Assembly (NCBI RefSeq): GCF_021347895.1
Contig: NC_067120.1
Location: forward strand, 19,329,361-19,393,360
DNA: 64,000 bases
Direction: 5' to 3'
Source: Acanthochromis polyacanthus
Taxonomy: Eukaryota; Chordata; Actinopteri; Pomacentridae
Of this stretch, positions 36,302 through 49,139 are shown one piece after another. The notes beneath the pieces are model-generated. The model ran no database searches, had not been told where the DNA came from, and saw nothing but the letters and a program-made list of their open reading frames with translations. A program made the position numbers and the translations under genes. Position 1 is the stretch's first letter, and each line of letters starts with the position of its first letter.

Positions 36302-37029
36302 TTCATACTCTGCTACAGAATATATCAAATCCCTTTCCCTTCCCTTTATCTTCCCATGGAAGTCTAAATTCCAATAAACATGTAATTTGGGAATGTAGTG
36401 TATGTCCTGTCCAAAGTCAGAAAGACAAGGGTTCCTTTGGATCCATAGCTGTTTTGTTAAATAACCACTTACATGTGGACTTCAGTAGAACACAGTGCTG
36501 GCTGCTGTTTCCTATCCAAGCAGCGTTTTTCAAAAAACCTGTCTGTAACAAAGTGGTTCTATCTATTTAAAGATGTCACATGATGTGACTGTCTACAACC
36601 AGGCTACACAGGGCAAAGACTTCTGGGAACCTCCGGTGTTATGACAACCATCAGAACATTATTACATCTGCCACATGAATGTTCTGCATTTAAGTTATAG
36701 CTTCCACTCTTCTTTTCCATCATTATTTTCTGCTCTGGCTTTGAACATGCATTTGGCTGCGCTTGCAAAAATGAAAATTGAAATTATTTAAAATTCTGAA
36801 AATTTACAGCCACTTGGGATGGGTGGTGAGTGGAGGATCATTGGGATTTGTCATAGATACGAGTTCACGCATGTTTAGTCTTTTGTTGCTGTTGAAAAAT
36901 GCAGCATTCTCAACAAATAGTTGTTTATAATAAAACCTAAGCAAAGATAGAAACATCTAATGACATTAAAAAAATATATAGTGTCACTATATACAGTACT
37001 GATATACTGCACAGTGGAAAACATTTTGC
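36302..37029. other. No gene recognised
   Basis: AT-rich spacer without identifiable feature. Confidence 0.5.
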
Positions 37030-37495
37030 TGTTCATATGTTGAGACTCTTAGTCATCACACCACACCAGGGATCTGACCAGCCCCAAATTAATTCTGCAG
37101 CATGAAAACAACCCCAAAGCAAACAGTCAAAGCCACAAAAAGCTATCTTCAGCAACAAGAACAGGGAGTCCTACAACAGATGGTGTTGCCCCCACAGAGT
37201 CCTGATCTCCACATCATTGAGTCAGTCTGGGATTGCATGAAAAGACAGAAGACAATGACACAGCATAACTCCACAGAAGAACAGCAGCAAGTTCAATCTA
37301 CCTGCAAAGAACCTTGAAAACCTCTATGCAATTGTACCTGGGAGAATTGATTCCGCTTTATAGGCAAAGGGTGGTTACATCACATATTGATTTCTTTCAG
37401 GACTTCTATTTACTCACTTTGTGTTAAGTCTGATAAATGGAAACTCTTCAGCATTATATTTGTACGAAAGCATCTCCTCTTGACTTTTTGCAAGT
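37030..37495 (+). pseudogene. Tc1-like transposase, C-terminal remnant
   Basis: Tc1 transposases cut and paste their element with a DDE-type catalytic triad. Here only the C-terminal part is left. A 71-codon frame (37102-37317) contains KATKSYLQQQ followed by PQSPDLHIIESVWDCMKRQ, matching the family motif around SPDLNPIE...W...K, which carries the third catalytic acid; the E is kept. The second acid region survives only in another frame upstream (His-Glu-Asn-Asn-Pro-Lys, about 37101). Downstream text (GGTGGTTACATCACATATTG at 37371-37390) matches the usual non-coding 3' end of these fish elements. Neither terminal inverted repeat is identifiable. An old, dead fragment. Confidence 0.75.
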
Positions 37496-40400
37496 AAGTA
37501 AGTTGCACAGCAGCATGTCAAATATTAAAAAAGAGCTAGAAATACATATCTAGACTATTCAGCTTAGCTTGTTTACTATTAAGCTTGTGAGTCAGAGAAC
37601 TACTGTATGTTCCTTTTAAAGCCTGAAGAAACCCTTTCAGAAGTATCACCTGCAGCAGGTGAATCCCCTCGGATGTCTGAATGTTACATTATTCCATATC
37701 ACCTAGTACAGTCAAAGAGACCTGTCAGAGTGGGGATAAAGTCAGCTTATTCTTAAAGGCACCCTTCTCTTTAATGCTTACAGTGATAACTGAAGGTTAC
37801 CCACTGAATAGAGCTGCCATGATAATTGACATTTAGTGATGAAATGCCTCACACAATGAATGCTAAAGGGGTTACTAATTACTGCCTATCCAAGTGTCAA
37901 TAGCGTCATCTGCTCTCTTCTAAATGTCAGTTTTACATTGAAATGCTGGAGGCACAGCTGCCAAGCGCTAATGGCTAGTTATTGGCAGCACTAGCTTTGG
38001 AACACAGTCTCAGGTAGGGTATGACGGACGTTGTGACAGCTCTCATCCCCATGCTGCTGTTTGTCCTTAAATCTGCCATAAGTGAAACTGTCCCATTTTC
38101 AAATCTATAAATGAGCATCTTCCATCAGCTGCTGTCATGAAGCGCTGTTCTCTGTCTGTGTGTTGGGTTCTTTGCACCACATGCAGCATTGTAATCCATT
38201 CAGTGTCCACACATTCTGCCTTCAACTGCTGTCATAAGTCCACACCACTATCAAGGGTATGCAGCACATGGACTCTAGAGCACACTGTAAGGAAGGTCAG
38301 AGTGATGCTGGATCAAGTCTGTTCTGTCCATGTGGCTAAAGTAACTCTGTATGAGGAGTTTAGGGGTTGAACCACCCACTTAACTAGTAAGACTACTGTT
38401 GTAGAAAAATGTCATGGCTTAGACCAGTCTTCTACAACACTTGGTCTGCTAATGAACTACAGGTATCGTCTATTTTTGGACTCAGGGAACACAAAAATAA
38501 CAAAGTAAGACACAAAAGTCAAGTGGAGTCACGTGCAAATCTTAGATTTACTGTAATTGTAACCTAATACAGCCAACAGAGGCTGGTTCATGAACAGAGA
38601 CACTTATTCTCAGCTGAAAATCTACATCTTTTTATACACTGTAACTAACATCCACCCATTATACATCTTGATTCTTCTTCATTTGTTCATGGGAACTTAC
38701 CACCATTTTTTAGTTTTTTCATTACATGAGCAAGACCTCATAGTTGGCATTAATTACTGTTTCGAAACACAGTTGTAAATAAAAAGCCCCGACATTTTTG
38801 GTAAAGAAACATTAGGGCCTTTAGATCTGTTATAGCTTTTTTTGTAGCACATATTTAGTTTTTCATCATTATAGCTGTCAATTCTAACCACAATAATTAA
38901 CATCATGTAGTTTTCTGCTGACATTTCATGACACAAGCACAGTTCCAAATCTCTTACATCAATTGTAATTGCCAAAGTGGTCAATTTCTCAGAGACGAGA
39001 TGGAATTATTAACCGTAAATCCAACCACAAGGCTAATTTTTGCAGATCCATTGCTTTTAGTGGTGAGATTTCCTAAAAAATAAAAAGTACACAGCGGCAC
39101 TATGGGCAGTACTGTACATATAGAAGATTTGCTTTTAGCTAGGGTCAACACATTTACAGCAGTTTAAGTGTAAAACACCAATGTCTGTACACATACTGCA
39201 GCAATCCAGCACACAGAATAGTGCCTTACTTTTAATTACTCATTACTGCATTGTAGCAGAAGGGACAGCAGCAATACGCTGTTGTACAGACATGTTTAAA
39301 AAAAAATACATATATAATGGTAATGCAGTGGTTAGCCTTGACTGTTGAGCAACAACAGTAAATGCAGCTTGTGACATTCACACTCGTGACTCATGACTTA
39401 GTAAGAAATGACTAAAAACAGGACTCTGCTATAGAAAATAGTAAAGAAGGCATGTATTGAGAAGTGAAATATATTCATAGAGTGGATTTCCAAATATAAT
39501 TTGTGCTAGACATAGGGCAGAAGTGTTTTACAGCCTTGGCAGGTTGTATGGTAATGCAATGAAGATTAGCAATGCCTCCTTGTCACATTCTTGACCTGTG
39601 GACATGCAAAGGGCATCAATCCTGCAGGAACAGTCTGATCATAGCTGCACACAGCAGCTCTCTTTGGAAGGTACGTTCATCGTCTGTCCACAAGATGAGC
39701 AGATAAGATAAGAAAATAAACCTGTTGTGATAAACAAGTCAGACATGAAGACTACATCAGTTTAAATAATGCTGCGATCCACTTTGACTATTAAATGCTG
39801 CAAAACACTAGCAACATGTGGCAGCTGTAGACCCTCTAGTAGTTGCTGGTCTAGGATCAATCACCCAGTCCACTCCAAGGACCAAATTAATTAAATAAGA
39901 TCAAAGTATGCCACCGCAACTTCACATCACAACTTTTTAGCACATGTGAACATAGAATTAGTCTGACAGATGACACGATTTTCTCTCCAACTGCACTACT
40001 TAGTGGTATATGTTCAGGAATGTGAGCTCTGGGACTAATTAAATCATCATCTTAAACTCTTTCTGAATGAATCCCCATTAGACGATGCATTAGATGGACA
40101 AAATCACTAATCAATCATGTATGTGTAAGTATGTGCACTTTTTAAATCCATGTTGGAAAGCTAAATTGATTACCTGTCCAACCAGGTGGAGGCTCTCATC
40201 GTAGGGGTATTTATCCTCAACTTGTGTTCCCGACTGTAACCGGTGTTGCTCAGTTGGATTTCTCTGACCCTTACACGAGTCTGTCACAGTTGAGATCCTG
40301 GTACTCATTACCAGTTGCAACAAGGGGTCACAACCACTCTGGTCCTGGAGACGGAAGGTCAGGGCTAATTACAGCGGCACAGCAATCATGTCTGTTGAGA

Positions 40401-43139
40401 GAGAAGTGTTGAATGTCAGGGCTCGTTACGCTGGCAATGACACTGGATGCAAGTTAGTGCATCTTTACCTTGGTCTCTCAGAAGGAGCTTGCCTCTGACT
40501 TCACGACGCCAAGGATTTGTTCCACCTCAGTTGCACAAAATGGAAACACTGCAAAGAAAAAGGAAACATTAGACTGAAGAGAGACAGATAATAGGCCATG
40601 CCGTGGAGACAGGAAGTTCTAATGTTGTTGCTTGTAATTCCTCTAGAAACCCTGAGAGCTGCTCAAACAGTCAGTGCTTCTAATTCAGTTTGGAAATGCA
40701 TTTTAAAAAGTTACATTTGTGACAATTTTTGCCCAACTTACACTGCATTGTAGCAATGTTGTTTTATTTTTATTATTATATATCTTGTTTTATTTTAGGT
40801 AATTCTTTAAGTTTAATTATTTATTTTTTTATATAACCTATGATTGTGCTTTTTAAAAGTGTGTGGTTTGTCGCCCCTTTAAACTTCTTTTTTGAATAAT
40901 TTACTTTCTCCTCACCACTGTTTTCATGCAGTGGTTTTATGTCCAAAGATCGTTCCTGCACACAAAAGGAGGCTTAGATTTCTCAGATCATAAGGAGGTC
41001 TAAGGGATGTGGGTAGGTTTAAGCACTTTCTGGATATAATCTTCAACTCTCTTTTGATTGGCTGGTTTTTAACTGCCATCAGAAAGCTTTTCCATCCTAT
41101 CCTGACTCTTAAATGAAGAAAAAAAAAACAAGGCTGTTTGTTTTACATGTAAACAGACAGAAGTCAGTCCAGAGTTATGGTGGCAGAAACTACATATTGC
41201 CCAGATGTATTCAGATTCTTCATGTCCAAATCAATTAGTAATGTCTTTGCCAGCATACATCATATCGGACATGACTGATGGATGAAGTGTTTGCTGGTGT
41301 TTTCAGCAGGTCACATGTCAATAGATGAATATGTGAAGAGAGTTTTATCTTTAAAGAAGCAGCAGTAACAGCAGCAGCTTGTTACAACATTGCAGCGAAC
41401 CAGGGCTCGTATGCAACATATTAAAGTGTCATTTCACCCAGTGTCACAGCATGCCATCTCTTTTCTCTTATTTCCTGTCTTCTGCCTCTACATTTTTCAC
41501 TATCCCACATTGGGGGGAAAAAACACAGGAAAAATTATGTGTTTTGTATCATGTGCATCCAACATACTGTATACAGAGGAGTGGAAATGGAATATAAAAC
41601 CCTGTGTCAGAATGTCTGTGTGGTTGCAACGTATCATACTACATGGTTCCGAATGGAGGCAGATACGTCCAAAAATAAAGGAAACACCTCCTAAATTTAA
41701 GGTCATGGTCATGCACGTACTAGCTTTTTGGTTTGGGGTATGTTTTGGATTTACAAGGTAAAGGCACATAGCCTGCTGCAACTCTGTGCATGTATTGTGC
41801 TTTTAAGAATCCACAGTGACAGATGTCTCCTGGTTATTCCAGGGAGTAAATCCAATGGTGTATGTGTGTGTTTTGTTTTTTTTACACCTTCCTTCTTAAT
41901 ACTGAGTTCCCTCTATGTATTTATTATGAGTGTGACTTTATTGTTAAAGCAAGGAGGCAGCTACTGCTTTAGGAAACAACCATGGAAACCAAAGAAAGAG
42001 GGCTTTTAAGGATAAGAGACACAAGAGAGAAGAAAGAGGTTTTCCCTCTTTACTGCTGACAAATTGAACTTTCAAGTCACATCCACGTATAAAATGATTC
42101 ACTCGTCACCCATCGCTTTGTAGCTGACAGTTGGTTACTAGTGGACATTCCAGGATGCGGTTGTCTAGGTAACCTTGTTGCATATTTCCCACTCAAATGT
42201 TTCTCAGTGAAAGTGGCTAGCCTACAATTTTACAGTGACTTATTTTTAGTTCACACATAGTACAGAAAAATAGTTTCTACAAGTAGGGTTTGTTGACGAC
42301 CACAGCGATGAACTAATTTTCTACTTTAATGTAGTTAAAGTGTTTGGAAAGAACGCCATGACTGATGCTTCCTTGTCAACATTTGGGGAGCTCAGTGATG
42401 ATGTCATACATCAGTCAACGATATCTAACACTGGCAGCCGCCTCAATAGCATCACTTTAAAGTTGAGATTAGTTTAACTTGGTCCAAGCCCACCTTGCAT
42501 CGCCAATGGTTATTTTGTCATTCCTGCAAGTTATCAAATTTCATTATATGCCATGGCCGGTGGTCACCACATTGCTGCAACTCTTTTCCCCCCTCCTCTC
42601 TGTACCTGTTCAAAGAGCACATCACATTTCTTTGCCGCACAATTACAACATCTTCCTGTGAAAAGCACAGCATGTCTAGTTAGCCCATCTGATTAACAGC
42701 ACCACAAAATGCAGCAAGTACTTGCATAAACCTAAATGTGTCCAGGTTGGGATGACATTAACGCTCATCGATGTTCCCAATTCCAGCCAGGACCCGATGT
42801 ACCTGTAACTTTTCTATCCGTGTTTTGATAGATGTTTGATAGATTCACGTTTTGGCTGAATAACAGACAGAGATTGAAGCACTAGGTCTTTAATATATTT
42901 CATGTCATGTCAGAATGTTCTGTTTTTTTAATTAATACTTCAAAACCCATCTGGTTCCAGTGAGCTGTATTGAATTGCTTTTTTTTTTTAAACAACATAC
43001 GATGCGAATACACACATACATACTTTATTATCTCATTGTTGACAAATATTGTACATGGCACAAGGTATTCTGTGTCCGCTGCTGCCTGTACGTGTGATTG
43101 CTAAAACAGAATCCAGATCAAAATCACTTAAATTATATC
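37496..43139. other. No gene recognised; one candidate conserved block
   Basis: Mostly unique-looking AT-rich DNA. A block at about 37800-38010 has regulatory-type words such as GATAATTGACA and TGCCAAGCGCTAATGGC. Frames at 38137-38370, 40111-40412, 41379-41781 and 41728-42009 show no domain. The words AAAATAAAGGAAACACC at about 41673 resemble a Tc1 sub-terminal segment, but no partner end is visible. Confidence 0.45.
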
Positions 43140-44290
43140 ATCACTGGTGACCAGGAAAAAAACCTGTACCTGACGGTATAAAAGACAGACTGACCTATAT
43201 CAGAATGATTTTTCACTGCAACAGTTTCTACAAACCAAAAGATGAAAAGCACGCCAAGGCAGTTTATCCCACCGAGTCATAGAAAAAGCCACACAATGCC
43301 TGCCAATTGAAAAAGCCAGAAATATCACTCTGAATGGAATTATTCAACAAGTTATGATTGTCAAACTTAGTGGAACATGCCCATTGTTAAGGTGAACTAC
43401 ATCTGCGGTCGCCCTGCGTGGGGCACATGTCTGAACTTAAGGGTAATTGACGTTATCCATCCACTATTCAGTTAAACTGGTAGCCTAAAGCGGCTGAAGA
43501 AACGGCAAAGACAAGTTCAGTGAGCTTTGAGGAAAAAGGTATGTTTGCACAAAGGAGGCCACTGAAGTCACTCTTCCATCCTTCTCAATTGGAAATATTG
43601 ACAGCTAAACAATGGATGACTGAAGACAGAAAGCACACAGGCAGACAAAGAAAGGCCAGCTGAAGACTGGTCTGCATAAATGTTAGTAAGATGAGAAAAA
43701 TTAGAATTACAAGATATAACTCGCACATCATTTTAAATTAGCATCAACATGCGATACAATAGGAGCCATTCATAAATTCAAAGAATAAGATAGCTAGAAA
43801 TGAATTTGCAAAAGAACATTTATTGAAAGACGGCAGCCTGTGGACTTCCAGAAATTCAACAAGGACGGGAACTTCAAGCAGAATACTGGTACAGCAAAAT
43901 GTGGAGGTGTGAAGGTAAAAGTCTGGGGCTCATTTTGTTGTAGTAGTGTCCCTAATGGATGGAATCATGAATATATATTATATAGTGTACACAGAAATAT
44001 CGAATGCGGACTTTAATAAGACAGAAAAGATGCAAGAGACAGATCATTGTCTTTTATCAAGACAATGATCCAAAGAATACCAGCCACCTGTTGAAACTCA
44101 AGGTCTCAAAATGACCCTCTCGGAGCCCTGACCTAAATCCCACAGTGCAATTTTTTGATGCCATGGGGAATAAAATGGTGAATAGTTGGCACTCTCGTGC
44201 AGATGAGCTGAAAACGTTGCTGGAGGAGCCTTTCACCATACCTGCTACAGATGCTGATTGGTTCAGTGCCCAGATGTTGTCAAGCTCTTA
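43140..44290 (+). pseudogene. Tc1-like transposase, full-length but heavily decayed
   Basis: Scattered frames from about 43210 onward carry pieces of a Tc1-type transposase in the right order. An ARNEFAKEHLL segment lies at about 43795-43828, VWGSFCC at about 43923-43942, and YQDNDPKNTSHLLK at about 44056-44097, which keeps the second catalytic acid. SRSPDLNPTVQFF follows at about 44123. In that last motif the catalytic glutamate of PIE is replaced (PTV), and an in-frame TGA stands just before it, near 44112. There are many other stops and frame changes. No clear terminal inverted repeats are visible, so the limits are approximate. It differs from the 50 kb copy in sequence and belongs to another Tc1 lineage. 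Confidence 0.72.
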
Positions 44291-47009
44291 ATACAGGATA
44301 AAGAATGGCAAAGATAAATGTACCTCTGATCTTTTGTGAGGCTGCAGTTGGGTGTCCACATATCGTTTTTAAAGTTCTACTTTTGCTATTTTCTATGTTT
44401 GTGGTATCCTTCTTGATATTGAATGACATTTTCTTTGATCTTCTGTTATGTAACACAATGAAATTCATCAATAAGTGGCTGAAGTGTATAAATGTGTTTG
44501 TTGCCAGTGTATTTGTTAAAGGAATGTCATTCTGATGGCCTTCACCTCAGATGAGATTCCTATTTCGAAGACTCATCTATTGAGAGTCATTAATGATTAA
44601 GCTCCTCTCTGGTCTAAATAGACACATCAGCTAGGAGAAGCTAACATCTGGTTGAGAGTGAGTTGGATAATGCATTTAAATTTCGCCATTGCGTACACAT
44701 TTCAGCATCTGTGCTGTTTGCTAATTACCGTCATCATCACAAATCTAACAGTAATTTAAAGCTAAGACAGCTGTAAAATTAGTGTTATGCAGCATCATTG
44801 TCATGAAGAGTAACAATTACAAGAAGTTAATGTTTAGTCTGTTAGATAAATGATCTCACAAGCATGGAATGTCTGATGAGTTACAGTTTTCTATGTGTAA
44901 ATAAGCTAGATTTTTTCCCCAAACTTTTCATCACTATTGTCCTGCACCACCTAAAATGATTATACAAGCTCAGTAGATGCCTCAAATACTGTAACTGAAT
45001 AACTATTTCAGTTTACTCCTTTTGCTGATATCTGTTCCTGCTCCCCTCCAGAGCAGACTTATGTCGGGGTCAGGTTTAATGCGCCAGATGCTCATTGCAG
45101 GCTCCCCATTTGTTTAATAGGCCTTTACAGCCATGGTCAAAGCTAAATCACACTTTGATGAAATCATTAAATGTTTCCACAAGCTTTATTTTGCTGCGTA
45201 TCCCCACCTTAGCTATTAAGTGACCCAGTTGGTTGTAAACAGCAAAAATAAGACATTTGGCAATACTGATTGGAAATCCACCAAAGCCCCCATAGTTCAT
45301 CAGGGCTCTATTAAGCTTGCATAAGGCTGCAGAAAGTATGAAAGAAACATGCCACAGGACCATTATCATCCTTTACCGCCTCCCTTCAGAAGCCAAACAA
45401 TGCTTTTAAACTTCTGTGACTTGCCTCTGCTTCATAAGGGTAATGAGTCTGCCTCTGGAATCAAAGGCCACTGAATTAGTCCCCGCCTTGCTTTTAATCA
45501 AGTGTCAGATCACCAGCAGATTGCTCATCACTGCCTCACCAATTTACACTGGCTTAATTATTTGGAACCAGTGTCCTTCAATGAACTCTGCGCAGCTAAA
45601 AATTTAAAAGCAGATAAATGGCAAATCTACAAAGAAAAGTGTGACAACATCACATATTTGCTTCAGTAGGCATCCTAATTATTTAACCAATCATCCAAGA
45701 GTCAAAAGTAACAGACATGCATGGCACCCAAAGCCGTTCATTCTTATTAAAACAAGGTGAATCACAATGAGATAAAACTAAATATATGGGATTTTTTTTG
45801 TCATTTCTAATTAAATCCTGTAAATGTATTTAGTTAGACGGAAAACTCTAGCAATCCTGTCTTATTCTGAGGTTTGAATATTTACAACCTAAAACCGCCA
45901 TGTGAACACAGAGTAATTATTAAAACAGAACTGCGCTCAATGGCTGCATCTATGATACACACAAAGGGTAAAGCTAAAGCTGTAGGCAGCAAAACAAAAC
46001 AAAAAACACTTTTGAAAGGCATCATAGTATAATCAGCATGCAGAAGACACAGACAGAAAGAAACTTTTAGATAAAACGTCATGTCTGCTGGGCAGAAATT
46101 CAAGCAAAACTTTTGCTATATGAGTGCAAATGTGTTGCTGGGAAATTTAGCTGACACAGGAGGGCTTGTGCACTGTTCCACTGTGGAGCAGCATCGGTGC
46201 ACAAACAGTCTGCACTGAAAAGTCATAAGAAGGAAACCTTGCCTGCAACCTTGTCACAAAATATTCTATTGAAATACTTCTATTTAAAATTACCATTTTC
46301 TCAATGCCTTCCGTATGAATCTATCCATCCAGATACTGTGGATAGTTTTGTCCAGGTTTTGTGCATTTGTGTGGAGTCTAATGTGTGATGCCCGACACAA
46401 TGCAGGTGAATCATGAATCAGTAATGTACTTAAATCACTGTGTAATTTTTCTAGGAGATATTTCAACAGCAGACAGAAGCACTGAGCAGTAAGTACTGAA
46501 ATATCCACCACCAAAAGAGAGAGACAAAAAAAAAAAAAAAAAGTGACTGTCAAAGCTGTACGAGACAGTTCAGTGAAGGAAAGGCGAGTCTGATAGAAGC
46601 TTCCCATGGCTGGTTAGATGTGACTGAAGCTCTGTGTTTCTGTCCATGCTACACTAAGCAGTGGTCAGTCAGTTTCCCTTGTGTTCCCTGACACTCCACG
46701 TCACAAATTACACAGACATGAGGCCTCGTCTCCGAGTGGCTGCGACCTCATTCCTCTGCTGCATTTGTTAAACAAGCTGGGAGAGAAGCCTTTATCAGAA
46801 TTTGATGGTGCAGTTACTTTTTAATGTTTGCATTAAGGATTGACAGCGGAAGGCTGACTGTACTGTTGCAAACATGTTCCATGACTTGATTTATTTTATC
46901 TCTTCCATTGTTACAGCTAATTATTCAAAAGATAATTATACTTAAGACAATCCTTTGTGTCTTTAACAAACTACTAAATTGCCATTGGCATTTCCTTTTT
47001 CAACCAACT
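44291..47009. other. No gene recognised; one candidate conserved block
   Basis: AT-rich, with a block at 45060-45610 of conserved-element texture and a poly-A at 46527-46543. Nothing coding can be supported. Confidence 0.45.
45060..45610. other. Candidate conserved non-coding element
   Basis: Repeat-free, balanced composition with many AT-rich homeodomain-like words embedded in mixed sequence: GTTTAATAGGCC (about 45112), TGAAATCATTAAATGTTTCC (about 45159), CTTTTAATCAAGTG (about 45490) and GGCTTAATTATTTGG (about 45551). No significant frame. The call rests on texture alone. Confidence 0.25.
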
Positions 47010-47032
47010 AGAGAGAGAAAGAGAGAGTGTGG

Positions 47033-47106
<74 letters not shown>
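47010..47106. repeat. (GA)n microsatellite
   Basis: Nearly pure GA over about 97 bases, imperfect at the left (AAAG, GTGTGGGAGG) and perfect from about 47036. A pure purine/pyrimidine strand of this length could form a triplex in principle. Confidence 0.95.
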
Positions 47107-47108
<2 letters not shown>

Positions 47109-48567
47109 AAATCGGAATGAAAGAACACATTCTATGCTTAACATTTGCATAACAATCCCTGGCCTTTCTCTGACATTTAATATAGCCTATGAATTATAAT
47201 CAGCCCCAATAATGAGATGAGAAATACCAAGAGTGTCAGTAAAAGGTTTGCCTCAAATGAATCGTAAGCTCCCTCCAGATAACTGTGTTTTATGTATCCT
47301 GCAAGGAGACAACATTTCTGAATAAAATTGCTTATTTTTGAAATGCAAACTTGAAATTAAATGCACAGTCCGTAATTTACTAAATTAAGTCTTGTCTATA
47401 CTAATTGTGCGCCGGAAATTGTGGAGGTACCTGAGGAACGCAAATGTACAGTAACTCTTTGGAGCTGAGTCTACCAATGCCACATACATCTAAGGTGGGT
47501 ACTGTATGTATCAGTAAAAGATTCACTGAAAACTGAAAAAAAAAAACAATCTTTTCTTCTGGTACCACATTCACTTTTGGTGACTGCAGCATTATGAAAC
47601 TTTTATTATTTACATGTTATATTGAATTCAGCAGATATTTTTGTCCAAAGCTGCTTTTCATAGAAACTAAATAATATTTTAAAATGGTTTCATAGTTATT
47701 TGTGCATGTGTGGCATTTAATTATCACGATCTGGTGAAATACAGAGGAAAAAGAAACAGCGAGTGACTTCATTTAAAAAAATACATTTCTATACATTTAA
47801 CTTAAAGCACAATCTTTGCTTACCTAACAAAAAGGTTTTTGTCACTAAACTGGCCCATACAAAGAGTTTTAAGACAAGACCAGATTTCTGGTGTGGCGGT
47901 CATGCGATTTATGAACCCGAACTACTTCTTGGTGACTCAGATGCAGTTCATAAATGTGGACTCCATTCACTCAAAAGATGCCTCTGAACATAATCTAGCC
48001 AGTGATTACACTGCATTACCAAGGGCGCTCCAGTTTTATGATGGTGACCTCTTTCTGCTGGTTTCTACAACTGTTTACATGTGAACCAACACAAAAGTCT
48101 GGATCATAGAAAAGTCTCAAAATTACTGGCAATAATAAAAAATGTCCTCAAAATCCTTCTTCTATTTTTGTTACAGCAGAGGGCACCATGTCAGTTTTAG
48201 CATTTTTATGCTGCAAGAGGTCTGGGGAAAATAACAGAAAACGGGCTTCATAATTATACCATTCATATTTCAGTAATTCACTGCAAAACAACAAAAAAAC
48301 TAAGTGTGAAAAAAATTAGATACTTAATGTCATACATTCTTCCAGTTCAATTTCAGTCACTGACCGCGGTGCTGTGACGTTTACAAGCAAAGTTATTCAG
48401 AATTTAATAGTGGTAAGTAAATAAAGCTGAAGTGATCTCAAATCAAATCAAAAATGGCTGGAGTTCTGCATTAATCTGCACTTTAATAAAATCACTGCAG
48501 TCCTCCTGTACTACAAAAATTGAGCATCAGTTCATCCAAGGGTGCAAACATTCGTCTCTGAGCTCCA
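47107..48567. other. No gene recognised
   Basis: AT-rich spacer. Overlapping short frames at 47763-48084 have no recognisable domain. Confidence 0.5.
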
Positions 48568-49139
48568 TGTCAAAGCTAGCCTCGCCGCGCTAGACCCATG
48601 CTCTGAAGACGCAAGGGTCTAGGCACACTCGACAGGGAGGGAGGCGGGCTAAAAGGTTGTCTATCAAATCACTCTGCAGCAATTGGGTAGGTATACAACC
48701 AATCAGCGCAACGAATAGGCTCCTAGAGCCCCGGAAATCAGAGGATGCGGTAGTTCGGTGAAGCCTTATTTATACAGTCGATGGGTGAAGTTCAAGTGTA
48801 TTACAGATATGTTAACAGAAAGATTATTCAGAGTCGGTGCTAATGGAGCTCAACGACTGTTGTCGTTTTTGTTGTCGACCCTGGCAGAGAATTAAATTCG
48901 TTGCCGTGGGTTGTCTAGCGCGGCTAGGCTAGTTGTTTCCGGTTGTTTCTGTCAGAATCGTCGCGCCTCTGTCGTCACTTAGTTATGCCCGCCTTCTGAC
49001 TCTACACTTCATGGTGATTCGTCCGGCCAGTTTTAGGAGCATCCAACCTTGAGCCTTATGGAGGGTAACTAGACCCACCCTGGCAGAGAATTAAATTTGT
49101 TGCCGTGGGTTGTCTAGCGCGGCTAGGCTATGTCGAAGC
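48568..49139. mobile_element. DNA transposon relative with 9-bp target duplication, copy 2
   Basis: The element (48577-49130, 554 bases) is over most of its length nearly identical to 32096-32631 and in the same orientation. It is flanked by TGTCAAAGC (48568-48576) and TGTCGAAGC (49131-49139), a 9-base duplication with one difference. Ends are TAGCCTCGCCGCGCTAGAC and GTCTAGCGCGGCTAGGCTA. Like copy 1 it has the right-end text twice (about 48875-48929 and 49074-49130). Small insertions relative to copy 1 lie near 48676 and 48834. No transposase frame is present. Confidence 0.88.
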
